From positions 5,952,001 through 6,016,000 of the forward strand of contig NZ_CP108549.1 in the NCBI RefSeq assembly GCF_036010325.1: 64,000 nucleotides of DNA, given 5' to 3'. The translations under genes and the position numbers were made by a program. Below the pieces are notes generated by a model. That model was not told the origin of the DNA. It saw nothing but the letters and a program-made list of their open reading frames with translations, and made no database searches. The DNA is from Streptomyces sp. NBC_01210. GTDB lineage: Bacteria; Actinomycetota; Actinomycetes; Streptomycetales; Streptomycetaceae. The stretch's first letter is position 1. Each line of letters begins with the position of its first letter. Below are positions 17,343 to 24,838 of the stretch, one piece after another.

Positions 17343-18953
17343 ATGTCGCGTATGGGGGTTGTGCGTCAGCTTCGCCGGCGGGTGCGTAGGTTATTGCCGC
17401 GTACGGATGCCCGGGCATTGGGGCTGCGGAAGTCGCAGTCGGGGCAGACCGCGGTGGAGTACATCGGTCTGGTCGTAGTGGTGATCGCGATCATCGGTGC
17501 GCTGGTGGCGACCGGTGGTGTGCCCGAGGTGGGCAAGGCTCTCGGGAACAAGATTTGCCAGGCGGTCGGCGGTAGTTGTGGTGTCGACGGCGGGGGAGAC
17601 CCCCAGGCACAGGGCGATCAGGACGACCAGGGCGGGCAGAACGATCCGAGCGATCCCGCCGGCACCGGCGATCCCGCTTCCGACGACGACGGTGGTCAGA
17701 AGACACAGACCCAGCTCGACTACGACAAGGCGCTGAAAGAGCTCCAGGACGCCCAGAGCGCGGAGAAGTCCGACCAGGACAAGGCGATAGAGGCCGCGAA
17801 GGAGCTCGCGAAGATCCTCGCCGAGGAACTCGGCATCACCGACGCCCTCAATTGCATCACCAAGGGGGACATGGGCGCCTGTACCGAGACGCTCATCAAT
17901 GTGCTCCTCAGCCTTATCGGCGGTGCGGTCGGGAAACTCGCCGCGAAGTACGGCGCGCCATGGAAATGGAAGAAGGCCGTCGGGCTCGTCAGGAAGCTCA
18001 AGAAGCACGGTGGAGACCTGTACGACGCCCTGAAGGGGCTCATCAACAACCGCAAACGCGTAAGCGACGCCGAGAAGAAGCTCGCCGACGCGAAGAGGAA
18101 GCTCGACGTCGAGAAGAAGAAACCAAAGGACGGCGAGAAGAAGCCGGACGACAAGCCGAGGACGTGCCCGCGGCACAGCTTCCCGCCCGGTACGCCCGTG
18201 CTGCTCGCCGATGGGCGTCGCATGCCCATCGAGAAGGTACGCACCGGCGACCGGGTCGAGGCCACCGACCCGTACACCGGGAAGACCGCGACGCGCCTCG
18301 TGACGAACACCATCACCACCTACGACGACAAGGAATTCACCCGGCTCACCGTGCGTACGAGGTCCGGTACCGCAGTGGTCGAGGCAACCGATACCCACCC
18401 CTTCTGGCTCACCGGGCAGCGGCGCTGGGCGGACGCCGGCGACATCAGGGCCGGAGACGGGCTGCGCGCGCTGGACGGCACGGAGCTGAAGGTGCTCACC
18501 ACACGTCGCTACACCGAGCGCCGAACGACCCATGACCTGACCGTCGCTCAGACCCACACCTATTACGTGCTCGCCGGGCGGACGCCCGTTCTGGTGCACA
18601 ACGAGGACCCGACCGGCTGCGGTCCGCTCGACGGTAAGCGTGAGTACGACGTGTACGATCCAAATACCAAAAACAGGATTACCGATATCGACCACATCGA
18701 TGGTGGAGTCCTGTGGGAAGAGAAGAGCGCACTCTTCGGTGACGAGTCGTGGCTCACCAAGCAGGTGGACGGAAAGCTTGCGAAGTACCTGGAAGCCCGT
18801 AGGCATATGGAGGGGTACGAACAGGCCCCCATTGGATTCAGGTTCACGAATCCCAGGGTCGACCCTCGATTCCGTGCCGCACTCGAGCAGCGCATTCAGA
18901 AGCTCAGGGACGAGAATCCCGGGCTGGACATCAGGCTGGAGTTCACGGAATGA
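17343..18953 (+). CDS. polymorphic toxin: Flp-type signal, HINT domain, nuclease-like tip
   Basis: The 536-residue protein has a class III leader (Gly34 then QTAVE, Glu39 at +5, hydrophobic helix), an acidic linker (80-120), coiled-coil and helical segments (125-270), a HINT autoprocessing domain (Cys275 to His419-Asn420, with a TDTHPF block), and a 116-residue tip. The tip contains DIDHIDGG and EEKS (Glu459-Glu460-Lys461), a D..ExK pattern of restriction-endonuclease-fold toxins. GC falls to about 47% around 18661-18720 by my count, a sign of tip exchange. Codon 17 is TTA. No Shine-Dalgarno site is seen; leaderless translation fits. The Flp-type leader instead of a Sec, WXG or T6SS trafficking domain suggests export through Tad. 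The nuclease call is from motif only. Confidence 0.82.
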   Translation: MSRMGVVRQLRRRVRRLLPRTDARALGLRKSQSGQTAVEYIGLVVVVIAIIGALVATGGVPEVGKALGNKICQAVGGSCGVDGGGDPQAQGDQDDQGGQNDPSDPAGTGDPASDDDGGQKTQTQLDYDKALKELQDAQSAEKSDQDKAIEAAKELAKILAEELGITDALNCITKGDMGACTETLINVLLSLIGGAVGKLAAKYGAPWKWKKAVGLVRKLKKHGGDLYDALKGLINNRKRVSDAEKKLADAKRKLDVEKKKPKDGEKKPDDKPRTCPRHSFPPGTPVLLADGRRMPIEKVRTGDRVEATDPYTGKTATRLVTNTITTYDDKEFTRLTVRTRSGTAVVEATDTHPFWLTGQRRWADAGDIRAGDGLRALDGTELKVLTTRRYTERRTTHDLTVAQTHTYYVLAGRTPVLVHNEDPTGCGPLDGKREYDVYDPNTKNRITDIDHIDGGVLWEEKSALFGDESWLTKQVDGKLAKYLEARRHMEGYEQAPIGFRFTNPRVDPRFRAALEQRIQKLRDENPGLDIRLEFTE

Positions 18954-19303
18954 GCTACTACTTCGAAATCTCCGGTGAAACCGTCTGGGATCCGGCCCTG
19001 CGTATCGCGAAGTGGTACCTCGCTCTCGCCGAGAGCACGGCGGAGCTGATGCAGGTGCCGACCGGTCTCACGCCGTCCGAGCAGGACACGTGCGAGATCG
19101 ACCCGACGGCGTTCCAGGGCTTCGTCGAGGGCCTGTACGAGGTCTACTTCTCGACCCGTCACCCGGTTCAACACGGCCTGATCAAGGGCCTGTTGCTTGC
19201 CTCGCTGGTGGTGCTGGAGCGCACGGGTACCGTCATCCGGCCGAAGACCGAGGCGGAGAAGCCGTTGTGGGAGGAGAAGCAGGCGCTGGCGCGGTCGATG
19301 TAA
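18950..19303 (+). CDS. probable immunity protein of the adjacent toxin
   Basis: The 117-residue acidic cytoplasmic protein has no signal or membrane helix. Its ATG overlaps the toxin stop (ATGA), the usual arrangement for toxin/immunity pairs, and ensures that the two are made together. I do not recognise the family; the small, acidic, alpha-helical character fits a nuclease inhibitor. It ends the unit; 79 nt follow before the next gene. Confidence 0.7.
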   Translation: MSYYFEISGETVWDPALRIAKWYLALAESTAELMQVPTGLTPSEQDTCEIDPTAFQGFVEGLYEVYFSTRHPVQHGLIKGLLLASLVVLERTGTVIRPKTEAEKPLWEEKQALARSM

Positions 19304-19382
19304 GCGGCCCGCAGGTCTGAAACAGTTGCCGGAGCCGTCCCGCGGGGGGAAGGGCTGACCGTCCCCTGGAAGGGAGTTGAGG

Positions 19383-20420
19383 GTGACAGTGCCCTTCGGG
19401 AAACGGCTGCGGGCCCAGTTGGGTGCGCCACGCAGGGCCCGGCTGCTCGACAGCAGCCCGCGTTCCGCCGTCTGGCAGGTCGAGCTGGGTGACGGTACGC
19501 CTGCCGTCGTGAAGCAGCTGGTGGCCGGCGCGGAGGCCGATGAGCGGTACGGGCGGGAGGTGGCCGCGCTGCGGCTTGCCGCGCGGGTCCGGCCGGCCGT
19601 TGTGCCGCGGGTGCTCGGCGTGGACGCCGACGAGCGGGTGGTCGTCCTGGAGTACGTGGAGAACGGGCGGGCGCGCCAGGGGTGGGAGGTCGAGTACGCG
19701 GCTGGGCTCGCCCGCCTGCATGCGGCGGCGAGCGGGAGCGAGGGCGAGGGCGGGGAGGGGCTGCCGGCTTGGGTCGGGCCCGCTGCGGGTGATGTCGGCT
19801 CGTTTCTCGGCTTCGCGCAGGCGCTCGGTGCCGGCGTTCCGGACGGTGTCGAGGACGAACTTCACCAACTGCTGCCAAGACTTGGCAAGTTGAACGGGCC
19901 GCGTGCGCTGCTGCACGGAGATCCGTGCCCCGGCAATGATCTGCCCACCCCGGACGGCATACGTTTCATCGACTTCGAGCAGGCCTGCCTCGGCAATGGC
20001 CTCATGGAACTCGCGTATCTCCGCATCGGCTTCCCCACCTGCTGGTGCGTGACCGCCGCTCCCGAACCGCTGCTGGCCGAAGCCGAGGCGGCGTACCGCA
20101 CCGCCTGGCGGGCGGCGACCGGTGCGGAAGTCGAGGGCGAGCTCGTCGATGCCTGCGCGGGGTGGCTGATCCGGGGCGACGCGCTGGTCCAGCGCGCGCA
20201 CCGGGGGCATGTCGACCAGCTGGCCCGGGTTCTGGACGAGGACTGGGAGTGGGGGACGGTGAGCGCGCGGGAGCGGTTGCTGCACCGGCTCGGGGTCGTG
20301 GCGCGGATGGCCGACGGGAGCGAATCCCTGGGCGGGTTCGGCCGGCTCAGCGCCGATGTGCGGCGGCGCATGCTCGAACGCTGGCCTGCGCTGAAAGCGG
20401 CGCCGGAACGGCGGCCGTAG
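19383..20420 (+). CDS. APH-family phosphotransferase
   Basis: The 345-residue protein belongs to the aminoglycoside phosphotransferase/choline kinase superfamily. It has an N-lobe Lys (VVKQL), a hinge VVVLEYVENG, the catalytic loop LLHGDPCPGND (Asp and Asn present) and the metal motif FIDFEQA. The substrate cannot be told; such proteins include sugar, homoserine and antibiotic kinases. GTG at 19383 has GGGAG 6 nt upstream; a TTG two codons earlier is possible. It has no Tad box and its place among tad genes may be incidental. Confidence 0.85.
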   Translation: MTVPFGKRLRAQLGAPRRARLLDSSPRSAVWQVELGDGTPAVVKQLVAGAEADERYGREVAALRLAARVRPAVVPRVLGVDADERVVVLEYVENGRARQGWEVEYAAGLARLHAAASGSEGEGGEGLPAWVGPAAGDVGSFLGFAQALGAGVPDGVEDELHQLLPRLGKLNGPRALLHGDPCPGNDLPTPDGIRFIDFEQACLGNGLMELAYLRIGFPTCWCVTAAPEPLLAEAEAAYRTAWRAATGAEVEGELVDACAGWLIRGDALVQRAHRGHVDQLARVLDEDWEWGTVSARERLLHRLGVVARMADGSESLGGFGRLSADVRRRMLERWPALKAAPERRP

Positions 20421-20442
20421 AGACCGCAGTAGAGGCAGCCGA

Positions 20443-20488
20443 TTGGGTCCGTGGGCCCATGCGAGGGCGCGAACACCGCTGTTAGCGT
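20443..20488 (+). promoter_or_regulatory. Tad-box promoter D (distal lipoprotein)
   Basis: TTGGGTCCGTGGGCCCA (20443-20459), 23 nt, TAGCGT (20483-20488). This is the best match to the toxin promoter, with the same -10. The leader is about 34 nt. Confidence 0.7.
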
Positions 20489-20528
20489 GCGTCAACGGCA
20501 CCATTCACACCGGCGGGACGGGACACGG

Positions 20529-21272
20529 ATGAGGCGGCAGCGCACGGCAGCGGCGGCAGCGGTCCTCGCCCTTGCGGCGGGGCTTACGGCGGCCTGCGAC
20601 GGAAAGAGCGGGAACAGCGGAGACAACGCCGCCCACGCCTCGAAACCGACGCCGGCGCAGAAGACCACTGCCTCCGCGACGCCCCCTCCCGAAGCCCCCC
20701 GCGCTCCCCAAAAGGACCTCTCCCAAGCCGACTTGGAGAAGGCGGTCCTCGCCAAGGGTGATGTGTCCGGCTTCAACGTCGGGCCGATGGACTCTCCGCC
20801 GCTCCAGGGTGAGACCGCCGACAAGACCGAGTGCATCCCGATCACTGCCGTCATCAACGGCAAGCCGGAGCCCGTCGCCCAGGCCTCCGTGTACCGGCAG
20901 CTCACCGGCGCCAAGGACGGCAGGCCCGCCGTCTCCGAATTCCTCACCGTCCATGGGGCGCAGGGTGCGGCGACGGTGCTCAGTCGGCTGCGGACCGCCG
21001 TCGAGGCGTGCGAGGGCGGCTTCAAGGCGAGCGGCGGCGAGGGGCCGTCGACGTACAAGAGCGTAAAGACGCTGCCTGTCGCCAAGGTCGGGGACGACGC
21101 GTTCGCCTACCAGGTGACGGGCGACTTCGAGGGCGACTCCGTACCGCTGGTCTTTCAGGTCGTACGCTCCGGCGGCACGCTGGCCACCTTCTACACCGCG
21201 AACCTCGAGGGGCCCCAGACCCCGACGATTCCGCCGGCTCTGCTCGCCGCCCAGATCGCCAAGCTCAAGTAG
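20529..21272 (+). CDS. lipoprotein under Tad-box promoter, unknown function
   Basis: The 247-residue product has a lipoprotein signal with Cys23 (LTAAC), a Pro/Thr/Ala-rich linker (30-65) and a soluble domain (about 70-247) with two Cys. The style resembles the sensor-domain lipoproteins of actinobacteria (PknH-like), with regular VYRQLTGAKDG and VVRSGGTLATFYTANL strands. The promoter box shared with flp and the toxin indicates membership of the Tad regulon though it lies outside the operon. The ATG has GGGAC upstream. Confidence 0.82.
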   Translation: MRRQRTAAAAAVLALAAGLTAACDGKSGNSGDNAAHASKPTPAQKTTASATPPPEAPRAPQKDLSQADLEKAVLAKGDVSGFNVGPMDSPPLQGETADKTECIPITAVINGKPEPVAQASVYRQLTGAKDGRPAVSEFLTVHGAQGAATVLSRLRTAVEACEGGFKASGGEGPSTYKSVKTLPVAKVGDDAFAYQVTGDFEGDSVPLVFQVVRSGGTLATFYTANLEGPQTPTIPPALLAAQIAKLK

Positions 21273-21317
21273 CGGCCAACGCGGCCGTAGCAACCACAGC
21301 GGCCGGAACGGTCGGCT

Positions 21318-21749
21318 TCAGGGCTCGATCGTCAGCTGTACGCCCGGGCTCACGCCCCAGCCCGCCATCGCTCCTGCCTCCGACTCCAGCACATGGCGCG
21401 CGCCGAACCGCGGCTTGCCGAGCCTGCCCGGCTTCATCGTGTGGACGTCCACGACCCTCAACTCCTTGTCCAGATACGCCACATCGATCGTGAAGCGCAT
21501 CCTGAAGGTGTGCACGCTGTTGCACGGGGTCAGCAGGATCGCGCCCTCGATACCGTCCCGCCCCAGCAGCCCGCGCCGCCGCGTCCCGTACGAGGCCGCG
21601 ATCTCCACCGGAATCACCGGAATCACCGGAATCACCGGAATCACGGGAATCGCCGAAACCGGCGGTGTCACCGGCTCCGCGGCCGCCCCGTCCCGCTCGG
21701 CGATCCTCAACGACCCAGTGCCATTCCGCCATTGACGCCTTCCGCCCAT
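21318..21749 (-). CDS. DUF192 family protein
   Basis: The 143-residue protein carries the DUF192 core (about 60-143): LLGRDGIEGA, then HTFRMRFTIDVAYLD, HVLESEAGAMAGWGV and a C-terminal beta strand. The function of the family is not settled. The start is uncertain; ATG 21749 was used. Residues about 36-50 are a VIP/PVI tandem repeat caused by 9-nt repeats in the DNA and are not part of the domain. It is divergent from the prepilin peptidase gene and convergent with the lipoprotein gene; genes for DUF192 proteins often flank tad loci in streptomycetes, from memory. Confidence 0.8.
   Translation of the reverse strand: MGGRRQWRNGTGSLRIAERDGAAAEPVTPPVSAIPVIPVIPVIPVIPVEIAASYGTRRRGLLGRDGIEGAILLTPCNSVHTFRMRFTIDVAYLDKELRVVDVHTMKPGRLGKPRFGARHVLESEAGAMAGWGVSPGVQLTIEP
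21610..21654. repeat. five 9-bp tandem repeats inside DUF192 gene
   Basis: GGAATCACC is repeated five times (three perfect, two with one change). Being a multiple of three, copy changes alter the protein by three residues each without a frameshift. Confidence 0.9.
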
Positions 21750-21801
21750 GGCCCTAGACCGTAGCGCCCGACGCCCGGCCATGAACCCCGGATCACCAGG
21801 A

Positions 21802-21845
21802 GTGGGCCCCGGGCCCATGACCCGACGCGCCGAGCCCCATATGAT
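21802..21845 (+). promoter_or_regulatory. Tad-box-like promoter E (prepilin peptidase)
   Basis: GTGGGCCCCGGGCCCA (21802-21817) is a variant of the box with one base fewer in the centre. TATGAT follows after 22 nt (21840-21845), the strongest -10 of the set. A GTG lies 7 nt downstream, as at the toxin promoter. Confidence 0.6.
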
Positions 21846-21852
21846 CGCTGCC

Positions 21853-22605
21853 GTGTACGCCACGCTGATCGCCGTCGCCGCCTTCTGGGGTGCCGCCGCC
21901 GGGTTGCTCGTCCCGCGCGCCGCATACCGGCTCTCCGTCGAGCCGGAGGAGGCGTGGCGCGACACCTGCCCCGCCGGGCACTCCTTCGCCGGGCCCGTGC
22001 AGGGCTGGCTCGGTGGTGCGCGGTGCGTGCCCTGCGGCGCGGCGATAGCCACGACCCAACGCCACCTGCAAGTCCCTCTTGTCCCTCTCGTCACCGCTCT
22101 CTCCTGCGCCGCCCTCGCCGCCGCCACCGGCCCCCGCCCCGAACTGGCCGTCTGGCTGCTGCTCGCGCCCTTCGCCGTGCTTCTCGCCCAAGTCGACCGC
22201 AGCGTCCACCGCCTGCCCGACCAGCTGACCCTCCCGCTCGCCGCCGCGGCCGCCGTGCTTCTCGGGCTCGCCGCGCTGCTCCCCGCCGACGCCGGCTCCT
22301 GGCCGACCGCGCTGCTCGGCGGACTCGTCCTCGGCGCCGCCTACTTCGTGCTCTTCCTGATCCACCCGAACGGCATGGGCTTCGGCGACGTCAAACTCGC
22401 CCTCTCGCTCGGCGTCGCCCTCGGCTGGTACGGCTGGACGGTCCTCTTCACCGGAGCCTTCGCAGGCTTTCTGCTGGGTTCGCTGTACGGGGTCGCACTG
22501 ATGGTCCTCCGACGCGCGAACCGTAAGACCGCGATCCCGTTCGGGCCGTTCATGATCGTGGGCGCGCTGGCCGGGCTGCTGCTCGGCGGCCTCGCGGCGG
22601 GCTGA
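21853..22605 (+). CDS. tadV: type IV prepilin peptidase TadV/CpaA
   Basis: The 250-residue membrane protein has about seven helices and both catalytic aspartates of the family: one in QVDRSVHRLPDQLT and one in the GxGD motif GFGDVKLA. It also keeps an N-terminal Cys cluster (CPAGH...CVPCG). It should cleave the class III leaders of Flp, the TadE proteins, the 507-aa protein and probably the toxin. GTG 21853 was chosen because it coincides with the predicted transcription start; ATG 21841 in the same frame overlaps the -10 and would add four residues. No other prepilin peptidase is present in the window. Confidence 0.9.
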   Translation: MYATLIAVAAFWGAAAGLLVPRAAYRLSVEPEEAWRDTCPAGHSFAGPVQGWLGGARCVPCGAAIATTQRHLQVPLVPLVTALSCAALAAATGPRPELAVWLLLAPFAVLLAQVDRSVHRLPDQLTLPLAAAAAVLLGLAALLPADAGSWPTALLGGLVLGAAYFVLFLIHPNGMGFGDVKLALSLGVALGWYGWTVLFTGAFAGFLLGSLYGVALMVLRRANRKTAIPFGPFMIVGALAGLLLGGLAAG

Positions 22606-22707
22606 GACGGCCGGCCTCAACGCCTCGCGGCGCACATGCGTTTGCGCACATTCGTCGGCGCAGATATGTACAAGACACGACCCGTCCTGCCCGCGAAAAT
22701 CGTTCGC

Positions 22708-23112
22708 ATGGATTCCATTGACGCGAAGCCGGTCAACCTCACCGAAGCCCTCGCCACGTTCGACGATGTCTACAGCCCCCGCATCGTGGCCCGGATGAAC
22801 GACTACGACGTACGGATCGCCCACACCGCCGGAGAGCACATCTGGCACGTCCATGAGGACACCGACGAGTTCTTCCTCGTCCTGGACGGCCGTTTCGACA
22901 TCGCGCTGCGCGCCGCCGACGGGACCGAGTCCACCGTCGAGCTCCACAAGGGCGACACCTTCGTCGTGCCGAAGGGCGTCGAGCACAAGCCCTCGTCGCC
23001 CGGCGGCTCGATCCTCATGTTCGAGCCTTCCGGTACGAAGTCGACGGGCGACCGGCACGACGGCGAGATCCCCGACCACGTCGACAGCACCACCGGGCAC
23101 GCCTTGTCATGA
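22708..23112 (+). CDS. cupin-domain protein
   Basis: The 134-residue protein is a single cupin barrel. Motif 1 is HIWHVHEDTDEFFLVLDG (His, His, Glu metal ligands) and motif 2 is GDTFVVPKGVEHKP with the second His. It probably binds a metal ion; the substrate is unknown. The ATG at 22708 has no ribosome-binding site. The 172 nt that follow hold only short frames on either strand that I do not accept as genes. Confidence 0.85.
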   Translation: MDSIDAKPVNLTEALATFDDVYSPRIVARMNDYDVRIAHTAGEHIWHVHEDTDEFFLVLDGRFDIALRAADGTESTVELHKGDTFVVPKGVEHKPSSPGGSILMFEPSGTKSTGDRHDGEIPDHVDSTTGHALS

Positions 23113-23284
23113 GAGCGCGTACGGTGACGAGCTCGTCGCCCAGGCGGAAGCCGTCTCCGCCGACGGCCGGGACTTCTCCTGAGCGGATGCGGTCGGAGGG
23201 GCCCTTCATCGCCACGACGACGCGCTTCCTCATCGAGGCGGTCAAGCCGTCCGGCGTCAGGATGCCCATCTAGCATCGGGGCGT

Positions 23285-24838
23285 ATGCGGACATTCTCTG
23301 ACAATGCGGTGATTCGGCGAGGCGTACTGCGGTCCCTCATCCCCGCTCCGGCGCCAAAACCCCGATCGCGCTCCACTGCCCGTTTCCCCGCCGCCCTCCT
23401 CCCCTGGAGCTGGGCGGCGGTGCTCTTTCTGCTCTACGCCACCGTCGCCGTACGCCGTCATATGCTGCTCCGCACCACCGGCTACGACCTCGGTATCTTT
23501 GAGCAGGCCGTACGCGCCTACTCCCAACTGCGGCCGCCGATCGTCCCCCTGCGCGGCGACCACTTCAATCTGCTCGGCGACCATTTCCATCCCGCGCTCG
23601 CCGTCCTCGCCCCGCTCTACCGCCTCTGGCCGTCGGCCCTCTGTCTGCTCCTCGCCCAGTCGGCGCTGCTCGCCCTCGCTGTCGTACCGCCGGCCCGCTG
23701 GGCGCTGCGGGAGCTCGGGCGCCGCCCGGCGCATGTCGTCGCCGTCGGCTATGGGCTGAGCTGGGGCATCGCCTCAGCCGCCGCCTTCGACTTCCATGAG
23801 GTCGTCCTCGCCGTACCGCTGCTCTCCTTCGCGCTGGAGGCCCTCGGCCGCCGCCGCTGGGGCCCCGCCGTCGCCTGGGCGGCTCCGCTCGTCCTGATCA
23901 AGGAGGACCTGGGCTTCACGCTCGCCACTCTCGGCTGTTACGTCGCCTGGAAGGGCCCGCGCCGTCTCGGGGTCGTCACCGCCGCGGCCGGTCTGCTCGC
24001 CTCGGCCGTCGAGATCAAGCTCCTGCTGCCCGCGTTCAATCCGGCGGGCCAGTATGCGCACGGCGGCAATCTCACAGAGGGCGCGCACAGCTCGCTGCTG
24101 TCCACCATCGCCTTCGCCCCGCTCGACGCGCTGCGCCCGGACATCAAGGCCATGACAGTGATCCTGGTCTTCGCCCCGTCCGCGCTGCTTGCGCTGCGCT
24201 CACCACTCGCGATCCTCGCCGTGCCCACCCTGACCTGGCGGATGCTGTCGCGGATCGGCTTCCACTGGGGAACGTCCTTCCACTACAGCGCCGTCCTGAT
24301 GCCCATTGTCTTCGTCGGCCTCATCGACACACTGCGGCAGTGGCGCGGCGTGGACCATCCGCTCGCCGCCCGCCATGTCCGCGCATCGCTGATCACCGTG
24401 CTCGCCGTGACCCTCGTCATGCTGCCGTCGTTCCCGCTCGCCCAGCTGGCCCAGCGGGCCACGTGGCGCTCGACACCCCATATCGATGCGGCCCGCTCGT
24501 TGCTCGCAAGGATCCCGGACGGGACGACCGTCGCCGCCTCCAACCGCCTTGTTCCGCAGCTCACTTCACGCTGCGAGGTGGTTCTCTTCCCCACGTTCCC
24601 GGTCAACGCGCGGCTGTACGAGTACGACAGGACGCGGCTGCCCCAGCCCACCGCCGAGTGGATCATCCATGACAGCAGGGCGCCGGAGGCCTGGCCGTAC
24701 CCCTCGGGGCACTGGCCCTACCCGCCCGAGCAGCAGGCGGCCGAACTCGACGCCGCGCAGCGCAAGTACGGCTATGAGCGCATCGCCCAGCGTGACGGCG
24801 TCACTCTGCTACGACTCAGGCGTGCGGCCCGACCGTGA
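23285..24838 (+). CDS. DUF2079 polytopic membrane protein
   Basis: The 517-residue protein has about ten membrane helices and the DUF2079 hallmarks: YDLGIFEQA near residue 75, RGDHFNLLGDHFHP shortly after, and a soluble C-terminal region (about 395-517). The family is thought to be related to GT-C glycosyltransferases, but activity is not established. The ATG lies just after a purine-poor region with no clear ribosome site. Its 3' end overlaps the convergent winged-helix gene by 23 nt. Confidence 0.85.
   Translation: MRTFSDNAVIRRGVLRSLIPAPAPKPRSRSTARFPAALLPWSWAAVLFLLYATVAVRRHMLLRTTGYDLGIFEQAVRAYSQLRPPIVPLRGDHFNLLGDHFHPALAVLAPLYRLWPSALCLLLAQSALLALAVVPPARWALRELGRRPAHVVAVGYGLSWGIASAAAFDFHEVVLAVPLLSFALEALGRRRWGPAVAWAAPLVLIKEDLGFTLATLGCYVAWKGPRRLGVVTAAAGLLASAVEIKLLLPAFNPAGQYAHGGNLTEGAHSSLLSTIAFAPLDALRPDIKAMTVILVFAPSALLALRSPLAILAVPTLTWRMLSRIGFHWGTSFHYSAVLMPIVFVGLIDTLRQWRGVDHPLAARHVRASLITVLAVTLVMLPSFPLAQLAQRATWRSTPHIDAARSLLARIPDGTTVAASNRLVPQLTSRCEVVLFPTFPVNARLYEYDRTRLPQPTAEWIIHDSRAPEAWPYPSGHWPYPPEQQAAELDAAQRKYGYERIAQRDGVTLLRLRRAARP

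Noticed and set aside
19383..20420. Phosphotransferase as an antibiotic resistance gene
   Set aside because: The kinase fold is clear, but nothing shows an aminoglycoside substrate and no resistance or biosynthetic genes are near.
23015..23269. 84-codon minus-strand frame (and a 54-codon plus-strand frame at 23109) after the cupin gene
   Set aside because: The frame overlaps the cupin gene, its C-terminus is Arg-rich shadow sequence, and no family was recognised.
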